A DNA stretch of 64,000 bases from Streptomyces deccanensis (GCF_022385335.1 NZ_CP092431.1:5394001-5458000); one strand, 5' to 3'. Positions 7,723 to 16,216 are shown, numbered from the stretch's first letter. Notes: generated by a model from the sequence alone, not told the origin. Translations and numbers: made by a program.

Positions 7723-9792
7723 ATGGCACACCGCACCCGTACGAGACGGCTCCTCGGGGCCATCGGCATCACGGCCCTGGCCACCGGCACCGCCATGGCC
7801 GCGACCTCCCTGCCGATGGCGCACGCCGACACGTCGGCCGCCGCCGCCGCGTCCGTGACGGTCAGCCCCGACCCCTCCTACAAGGGCCAGAGCTTCGAGG
7901 GCTGGGGCACCAGCCTCGTCTGGTTCGCCAACGCGACCGGCGACTACCCGCCCGCGATACGCGAGAAGCTCGCCAAGCTCCTCTTCGGCGAGGACGGCCT
8001 CAACCTCAACATCGCCCGCTACAACATCGGCGGCGGCAACGCCCCCGACGTCAAGGACTACCTGCGGGCCGGCGGCGCGGTCGAGGGCTGGTGGAAGGCC
8101 CCGGCGGGCACCACCCGCGAGGACGTCGACTGGTGGAGCGCCGAGGACAAGAAGGACTGGAACAAGAACGCCGACGCCACCCAGCGCTGGTGGGTCGACC
8201 GCATCAAGAAGGACATCACGCACTGGGAGACCTTCAGCAACTCCCCGCCGTGGTTCATGACGGAGAGCGGCTACGTCTCCGGCGGCTTCGACGCCTCGAA
8301 GGACCAGCTGAAGGAGGAGTCCGTCGAGGACTTCGCCAAGTACCTGGTCGGCGCAACCGAGCGCCTGGAGAAGTCGCACGGCATCAAGGTCGACACCCTC
8401 GACCCGTTCAACGAGCCCAACACCAACTACTGGGGCACCAAGCTCGGCGCCGACGGCCAGCCGACCGGTGGCCGCCAGGAGGGCGCCCACATGGGTCCGG
8501 AGCTCCAGCAGAAGGTGCTGCGGGCGCTGGGCCCGGTCCTGGACGACTCCCGCACCCGCGCGAAGATCTCCGCGATGGACGAGACGAACCCGGGCACGTT
8601 CGCCACGAACTGGAACTCCTACCCCCAGGAGGTCCGTGACCTGGTCGACCAGATGAACGTCCACACCTACGGCACCAGCCAGCGCACCACGGTCCGCGAC
8701 CTCGCCAAGGCCGCCGACAAGCCGCTGTGGATGAGCGAGGTCGAGGGCGACTGGGGCGACGGCCAGAGCTTCACCGACATGCGTCCGGGCCTCGGTCTCG
8801 CTCAGCGCATCGTCGACGACCTGCGCGAACTGGAGCCCCAGGCCTGGGTCTTCTGGCAGCCGGTCGAGGACTACGACAACATGAAGCCGGGCGGCGAGTC
8901 CGCCAAGGGCGGCAACTGGGGCTCGATCCAGCTCTCGTTCGCCTGCAAGAAGTCGGACACCCTGAAGACCTGCCCGATCTACACGAACACCAAGTTCGAC
9001 ACGGCCCGCAACTTCACGCACTACATCAAGCCGGGCGACCGCCTGATCAAGACCAACGACGAGTCGAGCACGGCCGCGGTGGCGAAGAAGGGCGACAAGG
9101 CGACCGTCGTCCACGTCAACAGCACCACCGAGTCCCGCGCGGTGACCGTCGACCTGTCGAAGTTCGGCAAGGTCTCCAAGAAGGCGACGATCACCCCGGT
9201 GGTCACGGACGCGGCCGGCAAGCTGATCCGCAAGAAGGCCGTCAAGGTCACCGGCAAGCAGGCGACGATCACGGTCCCGGCCCAGTCGGTGACGTCGTTG
9301 CTGGTGAACGGCGTCTCGGGGGTGGCGGCTTCGAAGGCCGAACTCCAGGACAACCACACGTACACCCTCACGGGCGTGCAGAGCAGCAAGAACCTGGCCA
9401 TCGGCCCCGACGGCAAGAGCCTGGTCATCAAGACCCCGAGCACCGCGACCGGCAACGCCCAGCAGTGGACCCTGGACCGCATCGGCAAGGGCGCGACCGA
9501 CAACCGCACCCGCTACGCCCTGACGGAGCCGACCTCGAAGAAGCGCCTGGCCGTCCGCTTCGACTCCCTGGTGGCGGAACGCGACACGGCCACCCGCGAC
9601 GAGGCCGCCCAGTGGATCCTGTCCTCCACGGGCGACGGCACATGGACCCTGGTGAACGTGGCCACCGGCCAACTCCCCGACGTCTACGGCCAGTCGACGA
9701 CGGACGGCGCGGGAGTCGGACTCTGGACCCCGAACTCGGGCCTGAACCAGCGCTGGAAGCTGACGGACGTGACACCGCCCCCGGCGTCGTAG
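7723..9792 (+). CDS. Secreted GH30 endo-beta-1,6-galactanase-like glycosidase
   Basis: A 689-aa secreted glycoside hydrolase. The signal peptide is RTRTRRLLGAIGITALATGTAMA with cleavage near AHA-DTSA. The (beta/alpha)8 domain starts at SFEGWGTSLVWFA and LNLNIARYNIGGGN, signatures of the GH30 galactanase group. The predicted acid/base is E231 (DPFNEPN) and the nucleophile E339 in LWMSEVEGDW. A beta-sandwich follows (about 430-530), and then a C-terminal ricin-type lectin-like module (about 540-689) with repeated QQW/QRW motifs. Streptomyces relatives cut beta-1,6-galactan side chains of arabinogalactan proteins, and that substrate is inferred here. ATG 7723 is chosen because it starts the signal peptide. 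The divergent LacI gene probably controls it. Confidence 0.88.
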   Translation: MAHRTRTRRLLGAIGITALATGTAMAATSLPMAHADTSAAAAASVTVSPDPSYKGQSFEGWGTSLVWFANATGDYPPAIREKLAKLLFGEDGLNLNIARYNIGGGNAPDVKDYLRAGGAVEGWWKAPAGTTREDVDWWSAEDKKDWNKNADATQRWWVDRIKKDITHWETFSNSPPWFMTESGYVSGGFDASKDQLKEESVEDFAKYLVGATERLEKSHGIKVDTLDPFNEPNTNYWGTKLGADGQPTGGRQEGAHMGPELQQKVLRALGPVLDDSRTRAKISAMDETNPGTFATNWNSYPQEVRDLVDQMNVHTYGTSQRTTVRDLAKAADKPLWMSEVEGDWGDGQSFTDMRPGLGLAQRIVDDLRELEPQAWVFWQPVEDYDNMKPGGESAKGGNWGSIQLSFACKKSDTLKTCPIYTNTKFDTARNFTHYIKPGDRLIKTNDESSTAAVAKKGDKATVVHVNSTTESRAVTVDLSKFGKVSKKATITPVVTDAAGKLIRKKAVKVTGKQATITVPAQSVTSLLVNGVSGVAASKAELQDNHTYTLTGVQSSKNLAIGPDGKSLVIKTPSTATGNAQQWTLDRIGKGATDNRTRYALTEPTSKKRLAVRFDSLVAERDTATRDEAAQWILSSTGDGTWTLVNVATGQLPDVYGQSTTDGAGVGLWTPNSGLNQRWKLTDVTPPPAS

Positions 9793-9826
9793 TCCCACGC
9801 CGCTGACGTCGTAGTCTCACACCGCT

Positions 9827-9866
9827 GAGAAGGCCCCAGGTCGCAGAATCGACCTGGGGCCTTCTC
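9827..9866 (+). terminator. Strong intrinsic terminator after the GH30 gene
   Basis: A perfect 16-bp stem (9827-9842 with 9851-9866, GAGAAGGCCCCAGGTC and its complement) with an 8-base loop, 34 bases after the stop codon. There is no U-tract, as is usual in Streptomyces. Confidence 0.9.
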
Positions 9867-10031
9867 CTGCGTGAGCGAGCCTTTTGGCATTCACACCATC
9901 AACCGGCGAGCTCGCGCCACACGAAGGGCGTACATCGCAAGGATTGCGTCATGCGCAAAGCAGGGGACCCGTGATCGGTATCGCGGTGCTTCTCCTGCTC
10001 GCCCGTATGGATGGAGCCTTTTCCATCTTGA

Positions 10032-10650
10032 TCAAGTGGTGAGTTCGAGCGCGACGACGGCCCGGCCGACGGCGGTGATCCGGGTGGTGCCGCAACGAAG
10101 CTTCCGCAGGAGCCGCCAGCATGTAAGGCTGGCCATGGCGTGTTCGCCGGGGCTGCGAATCTTGGCGTGATCGTGGTTGTGACGCCGGTGCCAGCCGCGC
10201 AGATTCTTGCCTGGGAACGGGACGCGGACAGCAGGGCCCGCGCCCTGGTATGCCTTGTCCGCCCAGCACTTGATCTCGTCGGCGGCGAGAGCGGCGGGGA
10301 TGCCATGGGTCCGGGCCGCGGTCTGATCGTGCACGGCTCCGGGTAGTGCGTCCGAGGCCCAGATCAGACGGCCGGCTGGATCCGACGAGGACCTGCACGC
10401 TCATCCCGTGGTGCTTCTTCTTCCCCGAGTAGTAGGGGCGGTCGGCGGTGATGCGGTCGATCGGCAGCACGGTGCCGTCGAGGATCACGTACGCCTTCTT
10501 CCGCACCGTCGTCATGGCCTTTTCCAGCGTGGGCGCTGAGCGGCCAGGAGGTCGACGGCCTCACGTATGTACCGGTAGACCTCGCGATCCCGACGCGAAA
10601 CCCCGCTGCAGAGTGCGGCTGGACAGATCGATGCCGGACGGGTAGACCCG
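10032..10650 (-). pseudogene. IS5-family transposase remnant
   Basis: Several minus-strand frames line up with one DDE transposase of the IS5 group: YPSGIDLSSRTL (near 10645), then VGIARSTGTYVR, then MTTVRKKAYVILDGTVLP with DRPYYSGKKKHHGM, and finally THGIPAALAADEIKCWADKAYQGAGP with WHRRHNHDHAKIRS. At least three frameshifts or deletions separate these blocks, and the N-terminal third is largely gone. One catalytic Asp (ILDGT) and the DKAYQG region are readable, but no continuous protein can be made. The preceding 150 bases (9880-10030) hold nothing recognisable. Confidence 0.85.
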
Positions 10651-10699
10651 ACGCTGACGAGGGGACCACGTACGGAAAGAAGCTGACCGAGGGGCGACC

Positions 10700-10807
10700 G
10701 TGCTGCGGGACCCCGGCCCGTCGGTGTTCACCCCGCTGTACGGGAAGCTGACCGACCGTTTCGGGGTCATCTGGATCATCGGCGTCGCCGTCCCTTGCAG
10801 CGGCTGA
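10700..10807 (+). pseudogene. C-terminal scrap of a VOC/PhnB-like gene
   Basis: The frame ending at TGA 10805-10807 reads VFTPLYGKLTDRFGVIWIIGVAVP, which resembles the last strand of PhnB/VOC-type proteins (compare DRFGVPWMVN in the intact homologue at 36164-36577). Only about 30 residues remain, and nothing upstream continues it. Length and context argue for a remnant next to the IS5 debris. Confidence 0.4.
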
Positions 10808-10960
10808 CATCGAAGACACGGCCTCAGGTCGACTGCGCCCACCGGCTCCCATGGCGCTTGGGGGCCTTTGCGCGTGATCGGGCAGGTCATGGCTGCCCTG
10901 GAGGTCGCCGGTGAGGAACTGCGGGGCGATGCCGCCCGCGCGCAGGGGCTGGGGGATGCG

Positions 10961-11902
10961 TCAGCCGGCGAGGTTCTCCTCGACCCACTGGCGGAGGCTG
11001 GTCACGGGGATCGCGTGGCGTGCGTTGTAGGTGTCGTCCTTCGCCCACGCGACGCCGCGGCCCTGTGCGAAGACCGCCCGGTACTTCCGCGTCATGTTGT
11101 CCGGGTCGGCGGCCAGCTCGTCGAGCAGCGACGGAACCGTCCACACCGCACGGCGGAACGGACGCTTCAGCACGGTTTCGAGCGTCTCGGCCAGCTCGCC
11201 GTAGGTGATGGTGTCACCGGCGAGGTAGACGATCTCGTCGCGGATGCGAGGTTCGGCGAAGAGGATGTCCGCGGTGAGGACGCCGATGTCTTCGGGCGTC
11301 GTCACGGTGACCGCCGTCTCGAGACTTCCCAGCGCGTTGACGGTGTCGTTGGGCAGGTCCACCATCCCCGAGCCGGGCTCGAAGAGGTAGTTCATGAACA
11401 TGCCGGTGGAGATGATGACCCACTCGGTCTGGTCCTGGGACCGGAGCAGGTCACGGACGTCCAGCTGGGAGTCGAAGATGTCCTGCGGGCTTCCTCGGCC
11501 TATGACGTCGAAGTCGACGCCGAACTGCCACGGGAAGTACCGCGGGACCCTCGCCCGGAGGGCGGCTTGGGCGACCTTCATGGGGGTCTCGAGGCCGGCG
11601 GTGATGCCCGTGCACCCGATGACCGTGTCGTAGTCGGCGAAGAGGGAGGCGAGCTCGTCGACGGTGTTCTTCACGAGGTCCCCTTCGACGATCTTCACGC
11701 CCAGGTTCTTGATCTCAGCGACGTCGCGCTGCTTGTCGGGTGCAGTGGACGAGATGGCGCCGGCCCGCAGCAGCACGCTGACGGACGAGCCCTCCGCGTC
11801 CTTCGCTCGTCGGACGACGTTGCGGATGACGGGCATGCCGAGCTCCCCGGCTCCGATGATGAGGATGTGCTGGGAGGTGGGGATCGAGCTGTCGTTGGTC
11901 AT
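10961..11902 (-). CDS. NmrA/isoflavone-reductase-like NAD(P)-binding protein
   Basis: A 313-aa atypical short-chain reductase of the NmrA/isoflavone-reductase type. The Rossmann motif is LIIGAGELGMPVIRNVV near residue 14. IVEGDLVK, YDTVIGCTG and YFPWQFGVDFD follow in the order expected for this family, and the C-terminal half has the substrate-lobe pattern GDTITYGELAE. These proteins bind NADPH and act either as reductases or as redox sensors; which applies cannot be told here. ATG 11902 has GGAGG just upstream. It is divergent from a MerR gene, with a MerR-type dyad in between, so the MerR protein probably regulates it. Confidence 0.85.
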   Translation of the reverse strand: MTNDSSIPTSQHILIIGAGELGMPVIRNVVRRAKDAEGSSVSVLLRAGAISSTAPDKQRDVAEIKNLGVKIVEGDLVKNTVDELASLFADYDTVIGCTGITAGLETPMKVAQAALRARVPRYFPWQFGVDFDVIGRGSPQDIFDSQLDVRDLLRSQDQTEWVIISTGMFMNYLFEPGSGMVDLPNDTVNALGSLETAVTVTTPEDIGVLTADILFAEPRIRDEIVYLAGDTITYGELAETLETVLKRPFRRAVWTVPSLLDELAADPDNMTRKYRAVFAQGRGVAWAKDDTYNARHAIPVTSLRQWVEENLAG

Positions 11903-11975
11903 CTGGAGGTCACTCTCGTGTTCGCCCTTCCCCAGTGTGTTCTGGTCGCTGGGGTCTCGAGAAGCACCGTAAACT

Positions 11976-11991
11976 TTGACATCAGTGTCAA
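11976..11991. promoter_or_regulatory. MerR-type operator/promoter between NmrA-like and MerR genes
   Basis: TTGACATCAGTGTCAA is a 6-bp inverted repeat around TCAG. Read toward the NmrA-like gene it sits inside a TTGACC-N19-TTACGG spacing. The over-long 19-bp spacer with a central dyad is the hallmark of MerR-activated promoters. The hexamer assignments are by eye. Confidence 0.7.
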
Positions 11992-12025
11992 GGTCAAGTC
12001 GGCGACTGACGAGGAGGAGCGAGGG

Positions 12026-12403
12026 ATGAAGATCAGCGAGGCCGCCCAAAAGGTAGGAGCCCCGGCTCGGATGCTCCGCTACTACGAGCAGCAGGGGCTC
12101 ATCGAGTCGTCGCGGTCGACCAACGGTTACCGCGACTACTCCGAGGACCAGGTCGAGCATGCACGTCACGTCCGGGCGCTCATCGAAGCCGGCCTGTCGA
12201 CAAGGATGATCAAGATCGTGCTGGACATCGAGGCTCCCTCGGCCCAGGACGCAGCAGGCGCCTGTGCCCAGACCCTGGCAGAGGAGCTCGCTCGAGAGCT
12301 GCGCGTCGTCGAGAACAGGATCGTGTGCCTGGAGAAGAGCCGAGACGCGGTGATCGACTACCTCCGACGAACGGGCCACGCAGACCTGCTTACCCCAGCG
12401 TGA
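12026..12403 (+). CDS. MerR-family transcriptional regulator
   Basis: A 125-aa MerR regulator. Winged-helix residues 1-70 read MKISEAAQKVGAPARMLRYYEQQGLIESSRSTNGYRDYSEDQVEHARHVRAL; a C-terminal coiled-coil dimerisation helix follows. There is one cysteine in AAGACAQTL and one in NRIVCLEK, not a metal-binding array, so the signal is probably a small molecule or redox cue. GAGGAGGAGCGAGGG precedes the ATG. It faces the NmrA-like gene. Regulation of that neighbour and itself is inferred from the dyad at 11976-11991. Confidence 0.93.
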   Translation: MKISEAAQKVGAPARMLRYYEQQGLIESSRSTNGYRDYSEDQVEHARHVRALIEAGLSTRMIKIVLDIEAPSAQDAAGACAQTLAEELARELRVVENRIVCLEKSRDAVIDYLRRTGHADLLTPA

Positions 12404-12490
12404 CTCGCGACCCCCGGGGCCTGAGGGTGGAGGGGCATGGCCCCCCGATCTGCACCAGGGCATTCTCTCACTCTGGCCACCGCTGGTGTA

Positions 12491-13639
12491 TCACTTCACG
12501 GACACTTTCATCCCGAACAGTTTCTCCGCGTTTCGGAACGCAATCTTTTCCTTGTCTTCTCGTGGCAAGTCGACTCCGCGGAACCAGTCGGTCTGCTCCT
12601 TTATGTCCGCGAACGGGTAGTCGGTTGCGAACATCACTCGATCCACACTTATGTACTTCAGCAGGAGATTGAGCAGTTCGGTCTGGGGGAATGCGCTGGT
12701 TGTGACCCAGAAGTTGTCCTGGAAGTATTGCCCGATGGGCTTCTCGAGCGAGTCTTTGGTCGGCTCGCCCATGTCATTGACGATCCGCTCGTAGTAGAAG
12801 GGAAGACCTTCGCCCATGTGGCCGATGATGATTTTCAGTTTGGGGAATCTGTCGAAAACCCCGTACGCGATCATCCGAATGCATTGGGTCAGCACCTCCT
12901 GGTGCCAGCCATATCCAGACCCGCTGAAAATGTAGTCCTGGTAGTCTTCCGTGTATGTGGACCGTGTGGTGCTGTAGTAGATCTTGAAGACCTCGTCGGC
13001 TGGATAGCCGGGATGCAGGTAGATCGGCACATCGAGAGCGACGGCACGTGCCAGCACAGGCTCGAAATCGGGATGATCGAGATACTTCTTCGCGATGTGT
13101 CCGTTGGTCAGTGCGCCCAAGAAGCCATCTTCCCGAACTGAGCGTTCCAGTTCGTCCGCCGCCGCCTCCGGGCTTCGCAAGGGCAAGGTGGCGAAAGCCT
13201 TGAAGCGGCCCGGATATTTGGCGATCGGCCCGTCCACAAGTTGCCGGTTGAGTCGATGAGCGAGGTCGATGCCCCTTTGCCCAGGGACATTCTGCACAGA
13301 GGGTGTGTGGGCAGAGAGGATCTGAACGTTGAGTCCCCCCGCATCCATATCGCCGATGCGGCGTCGGCCTAGATCCGAAAGACCAATCTCCTCAAGGAAC
13401 GCTATGTGATCCTGATTGATGGAGTTCAGCTTCAACAACGTGGGAGTCGTAAAGGTCTCCTCCGTGCCGATGAAGGGCAGGTCCTGGTCCCGCCGTAAAA
13501 TGTCCGAAGTCTTGTCCGAAGCATTGTCCGAAGTCTCGTTCTCGCTCACTTCCGAGACGATGGCGTGCGTGGACAAGCCGGCACCAATGCCAAGTGCCGT
13601 GCTGGCGGTGAGAAATCCTCGGCGTCCCATGGGTTTCAT
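12491..13639 (-). CDS. Tat-exported amidohydrolase (ACMSD/resorcylate-decarboxylase type)
   Basis: A 382-aa amidohydrolase-2 family protein. The N-terminus MGRRGFLTASTALGIGAG is a twin-arginine signal, so export in folded form is likely. The TIM-barrel motifs of the ACMSD/gamma-resorcylate decarboxylase group are present: the strand-1 glutamate (FIGTEETF), YLHPGYP, IIGHMGEGLPF and MFATDYPFAD, giving Glu, two His and Asp metal ligands. The usual HxH or EEHF at strand 1 is EETF here. Base composition is clearly less GC-rich than in its neighbours, with many A/T third positions, which points to recent acquisition. A GAGAGGGA site precedes ATG 13639. The substrate, possibly an aromatic acid or lactone, is unknown. 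Confidence 0.85.
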   Translation of the reverse strand: MKPMGRRGFLTASTALGIGAGLSTHAIVSEVSENETSDNASDKTSDILRRDQDLPFIGTEETFTTPTLLKLNSINQDHIAFLEEIGLSDLGRRRIGDMDAGGLNVQILSAHTPSVQNVPGQRGIDLAHRLNRQLVDGPIAKYPGRFKAFATLPLRSPEAAADELERSVREDGFLGALTNGHIAKKYLDHPDFEPVLARAVALDVPIYLHPGYPADEVFKIYYSTTRSTYTEDYQDYIFSGSGYGWHQEVLTQCIRMIAYGVFDRFPKLKIIIGHMGEGLPFYYERIVNDMGEPTKDSLEKPIGQYFQDNFWVTTSAFPQTELLNLLLKYISVDRVMFATDYPFADIKEQTDWFRGVDLPREDKEKIAFRNAEKLFGMKVSVK

Positions 13640-13924
13640 GTCAGTCCCTCTCTTCAGGCGTTTGTGTGGTGAGGTATCCGTGCGGCATCCGTCTGCGAGA
13701 TGCTTCAGGGGGTCTTCGCGTCCTGCTCGCGCACCACGGCAGCGCCCGCCTCCTGCATATGGATTGCATCGCTTATCCGCATGCCTATTTCCTACCGAGC
13801 GAACCTGAGACGAACGTTAGAGAGCTGCTCACGCGCTCTGCCAAATGATCAGTTGCGGGAGCTTCTCGAGCCGTTGCTTGCACCGTGGCCGGATGAAGAC
13901 GCCCGGCCCGCGGCCGGTGCCGGA

Positions 13925-14368
13925 TCGGCAGTGCCTGCAGGACATCTTGTCGCTCCGCTGGACGACCAGCGCCGATATGTGCCCGCGTTGGCGGCTCGCT
14001 AGCTTCTGTCACTGCGGGAAGGCATCTGGCACTCGATGGCGGTCTGCGCCGATGACACCGTGGTGGGTCACATCATGTGGGGTCGTGATGAAGACGGCTC
14101 CTACTGGCTCGGGGGCATGGTGATCGATGGCACCGAACAGGGCCAGGGGGTCGGGCGCGCGGCCGTGAGAACCCTCATGAAGTGGCTGGCCCAACGTGAG
14201 GGCTGCCAGGAGCTTCGGCTGTCCTAGCACCCGGACAACGCCGTGGCCGCGAGTCTGTACGCCTCCGTGGGCTTCCAGCCGACGGCAGCCTCTTCGGGCG
14301 AAATCGTTGCCGGTCTGTCTTTGCTCGACGGCCGTTCGAAAGTCCCGGACTCTCCCAACGGCTTGTAG
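13925..14368 (+). pseudogene. GNAT acetyltransferase pseudogene with two in-frame TAG codons
   Basis: One plus-strand frame reads LDDQRRYVPALAAR, stop, LLSLREGIWHSMAVCADDTVVGHIMWGRDEDG, continues through GMVIDGTEQGQGVGRAAVRTLMKWLA (acetyl-CoA loop), stops again after ELRLS, then resumes HPDNAVAASLYASVGFQPT. Both interruptions are TAG, at 14000-14002 and 14225-14227. The second sits where relatives have a Tyr (SYHPDN). Upstream, QDILSLR is in a different frame, so a frameshift is also present and the first third is unrecognisable. The preceding stretch 13640-13924 holds no convincing gene. This is a decayed acetyltransferase. Confidence 0.8.
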
Positions 14369-14538
14369 GCGTCCAGTCGGATCCCGCGAGGCCTCGGCTT
14401 CTTCCGCGGCTCCTGCCGGACCGACTCCAGCGCGGCCTTCACCGTGCGGAACCCGACTCCGTACTCACGCATCGGGGCCCGGTACGACATCCCCGCCTGG
14501 GCGTCAGGGCGCATCGCCGCGTACAAGTCGACCTTGGA
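14356..14538 (-). pseudogene. IS21-type IstA N-terminal fragment
   Basis: The minus-strand frame reads SKVDLYAAMRPDAQAGMSYRAPMREYGVGFRTVKAALESV followed by EPRKKPRPRGIRLDAYKPL. This is the N-terminal helix-turn-helix of an IS21 IstA transposase. It breaks off at YKPL, where the rest of the DDE protein should follow, and overlaps the end of the acetyltransferase remnant. About 60 of some 400 residues survive. Confidence 0.8.
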
Positions 14539-14688
14539 GAGGTGCTGCAGGGCAAGGGCGGCTGATTGGCCCGTCAGGAGCAGTCGCGGACAGTTGCTCG
14601 AAATGTGCACATGAAGAGCGGAGAACACCCCAGTTGCGAGTCGGTGACGGGTCGTGTGGAAGTGTGCGTTCCGCGCGATCGTCGACCC

Positions 14689-15027
14689 ATGCCCGAACGC
14701 ACCGAGAAAACCCTCTCCGAGGGAGAGGATCTCCTCACCTCCGGTTGTCTCCTGCTGCTCGTACTGGTGGCGGACGCGGCGGCCGTGCTGGTGGTCTCCA
14801 TCGTGCTCGTCGCCCGGGGGTGGAGCAGGAGGGGCACCGCCTCAGGGCAGACAGCGGCCAGCGCGCCGCCCGTGGACTGGGCACCGGTGCTGGGCTTCGG
14901 CGCCCTGACCCTGGTGGCCGCCGTAACGGCCTTACTGCTGCTGCGAATTGGGCACCAGGTCATCGGAACGGTGCAGGTAACCCTCTTCCTCCTCTTGGCG
15001 GCCTACACACTGGGGTCCTGGCCCTGA
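14689..15027 (+). CDS. Small two-helix membrane protein (112 aa)
   Basis: An unrecognised protein with a short charged N-terminus (MPERTEKTLSEGEDLL) and hydrophobic spans at about residues 18-42 (GCLLLLVLVADAAAVLVVSIVLVA) and 65-110 (two more stretches, FGALTLVAAVTALLLL and VTLFLLLAAYTLG). ATG 14689 is preferred over the upstream in-frame ATG at 14566, because upstream codons look non-coding and overlap the IS21 fragment region. It may be a Streptomyces-specific membrane protein. Function unknown. Confidence 0.6.
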   Translation: MPERTEKTLSEGEDLLTSGCLLLLVLVADAAAVLVVSIVLVARGWSRRGTASGQTAASAPPVDWAPVLGFGALTLVAAVTALLLLRIGHQVIGTVQVTLFLLLAAYTLGSWP

Positions 15028-15064
15028 CGGGCTACGGACGCCGGCGGTACGACTTGCTCACCCC

Positions 15065-15397
15065 TCACCCCTCACCCCCCTCACCGTCCACCGCGTCCGC
15101 TCGCGGCCTGTACCGCTCGGGAAAGTCGGGGTGGTCCAGGTAGGCAACCGCGAGATCGAGAAGGTCGTCGCAGGGCCAGAGCTCCCCGTCGTACTGACAG
15201 TCGTCGCGGTCGTCCCAGGGCCGCTCAGGATCCCCCTCGGCCGGACTGAGCACATGCCGCCCCAACACCCGCCGCTTGGCCTCGACTTCCCGCACCCCAC
15301 GCACCTCGGCCCCACCCCCGGCCTGGCCGCAACGCCGGGCCAGTTCGGCTTCCTCGTCAAGGCGTGCGTTCAGGAACGCCTTGAGTTCATCGACCAT
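15065..15397 (-). CDS. DUF6221-like protein
   Basis: A 110-aa cytoplasmic protein with the DUF6221 pattern: MVDELKAFLNARLDEEAELARR at the start, VREVEAKRRVLGRH in the middle, and a C-terminal LAVAYLDHPDFPERYRP. The family is found almost only in Streptomyces and relatives, often many copies per genome, and has no known function. ATG 15397 is chosen for the family-like start and the GGCGAGGA site eight bases upstream. The tail is acidic and Gly-rich. It may be co-transcribed with the membrane protein gene immediately upstream on the same strand. Confidence 0.75.
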   Translation of the reverse strand: MVDELKAFLNARLDEEAELARRCGQAGGGAEVRGVREVEAKRRVLGRHVLSPAEGDPERPWDDRDDCQYDGELWPCDDLLDLAVAYLDHPDFPERYRPRADAVDGEGGEG

Positions 15398-15449
15398 GAC
15401 GCCATCCTCGCCTGGAGGAGGCGTCCACGGCGGAGGCCCTGCGATCGGC

Positions 15450-15728
15450 TCAAGAATCTTCGGTCGCATCGCAATTCGGCGGAGGGGGAGACCCGTTCCA
15501 GTCCTGTCTCATCATCCAGGCCATGACCGGGACGCCGATCAGAGCGACAGGCGCGAACTGGAACGGTGCCGGGGTGAACACGACGCCGACCACGGACAAA
15601 GGGATCCCTATGGCCAATATCCTCAGCAGCGTGGGTGGACGACCGACCAGTCGCCGCACGACATCGCCGACCGTCTGCCTGCCATCTACGCGCTCGCGGC
15701 GCAGGCCTTTACGCCCCCCAGATCGCAT
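15450..15728 (-). CDS. Small membrane protein (92 aa)
   Basis: A basic N-terminus (MRSGGRKGLRRERVDGRQTVGDVVRRLVGRPPT) is followed by two adjacent hydrophobic helices (LLRILAIGIPLSVVGVVF and FAPVALIGVPVMAWMM) and a short polar tail ending PPPPNCDATEDS. It is followed 52 bases later by the DUF6221-like gene, so the two may form an operon. The start is uncertain; ATG 15803 would add 25 residues. Function unknown. Confidence 0.5.
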   Translation of the reverse strand: MRSGGRKGLRRERVDGRQTVGDVVRRLVGRPPTLLRILAIGIPLSVVGVVFTPAPFQFAPVALIGVPVMAWMMRQDWNGSPPPPNCDATEDS

Positions 15729-15844
15729 GCCCGCATGATCCCAGCCGGGCAGGCCCGCACGGAAGACACAGCCACCGGCTCGGTTGGTCCGACTGAAGAT
15801 CACGATCTACAGCTGGAGTACTGGGGACTCATGCGCGATCGAGG

Positions 15845-16216
15845 CTAGATGCGAACGAACCGGGCCGGGTCAGCCAGGTAGCGGTCGAGGTCCGGGTCTT
15901 CGTGGAGTGGCAGGTACTCGTCGTGGATCTGCCAGGCCGGGCCGAGTTCGGCGCGCAGGCGGCCGAGCGCTTGGCGTACCGCCTCGTTGAAGTCGTGGCA
16001 CTCCGCTTCACGCCACGGCCCCGGGTGCGGGGGGTAGTCCCAGTTCAACGACGTATCGAAGCGTTCTATCAGCCCGCGCAGGCTGTCGTGGAGGTCGCGG
16101 CTGATCGGCAGTCGGTCCAGCTCGATCGCGTACCCCCACTCCTCCTTGTCCTCGGGTGTGGCTGCCCAAAGGACGACGCCTGATCCCGGGTCGAAGAAGA
16201 ACCTCGCGGTGGGCAT
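15845..16216 (-). CDS. Hypothetical protein (123 aa)
   Basis: An unrecognised soluble protein starting MPTARFFFDPGSGVVLWAATPEDKEEWGYAIELDRLPIS, rich in Trp and acidic residues. The start at 16216 follows GAGAGG at seven bases; ATG 16237 is an alternative. The FFFDPGSG...LWA opening recurs in small Streptomyces proteins of unknown role. The gene stands alone between a membrane protein gene and a MarR gene. Confidence 0.6.
   Translation of the reverse strand: MPTARFFFDPGSGVVLWAATPEDKEEWGYAIELDRLPISRDLHDSLRGLIERFDTSLNWDYPPHPGPWREAECHDFNEAVRQALGRLRAELGPAWQIHDEYLPLHEDPDLDRYLADPARFVRI

Noticed and set aside
7126..9798. 890-codon minus-strand frame over the galactanase gene
   Set aside because: Antisense shadow of the GH30 and LacI region. 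No protein-like motifs.
13925..14368. Amber recoding (TAG read as an amino acid) in the GNAT frame
   Set aside because: The N-terminal part is also frameshifted and partly missing, so decay explains the stops more simply.
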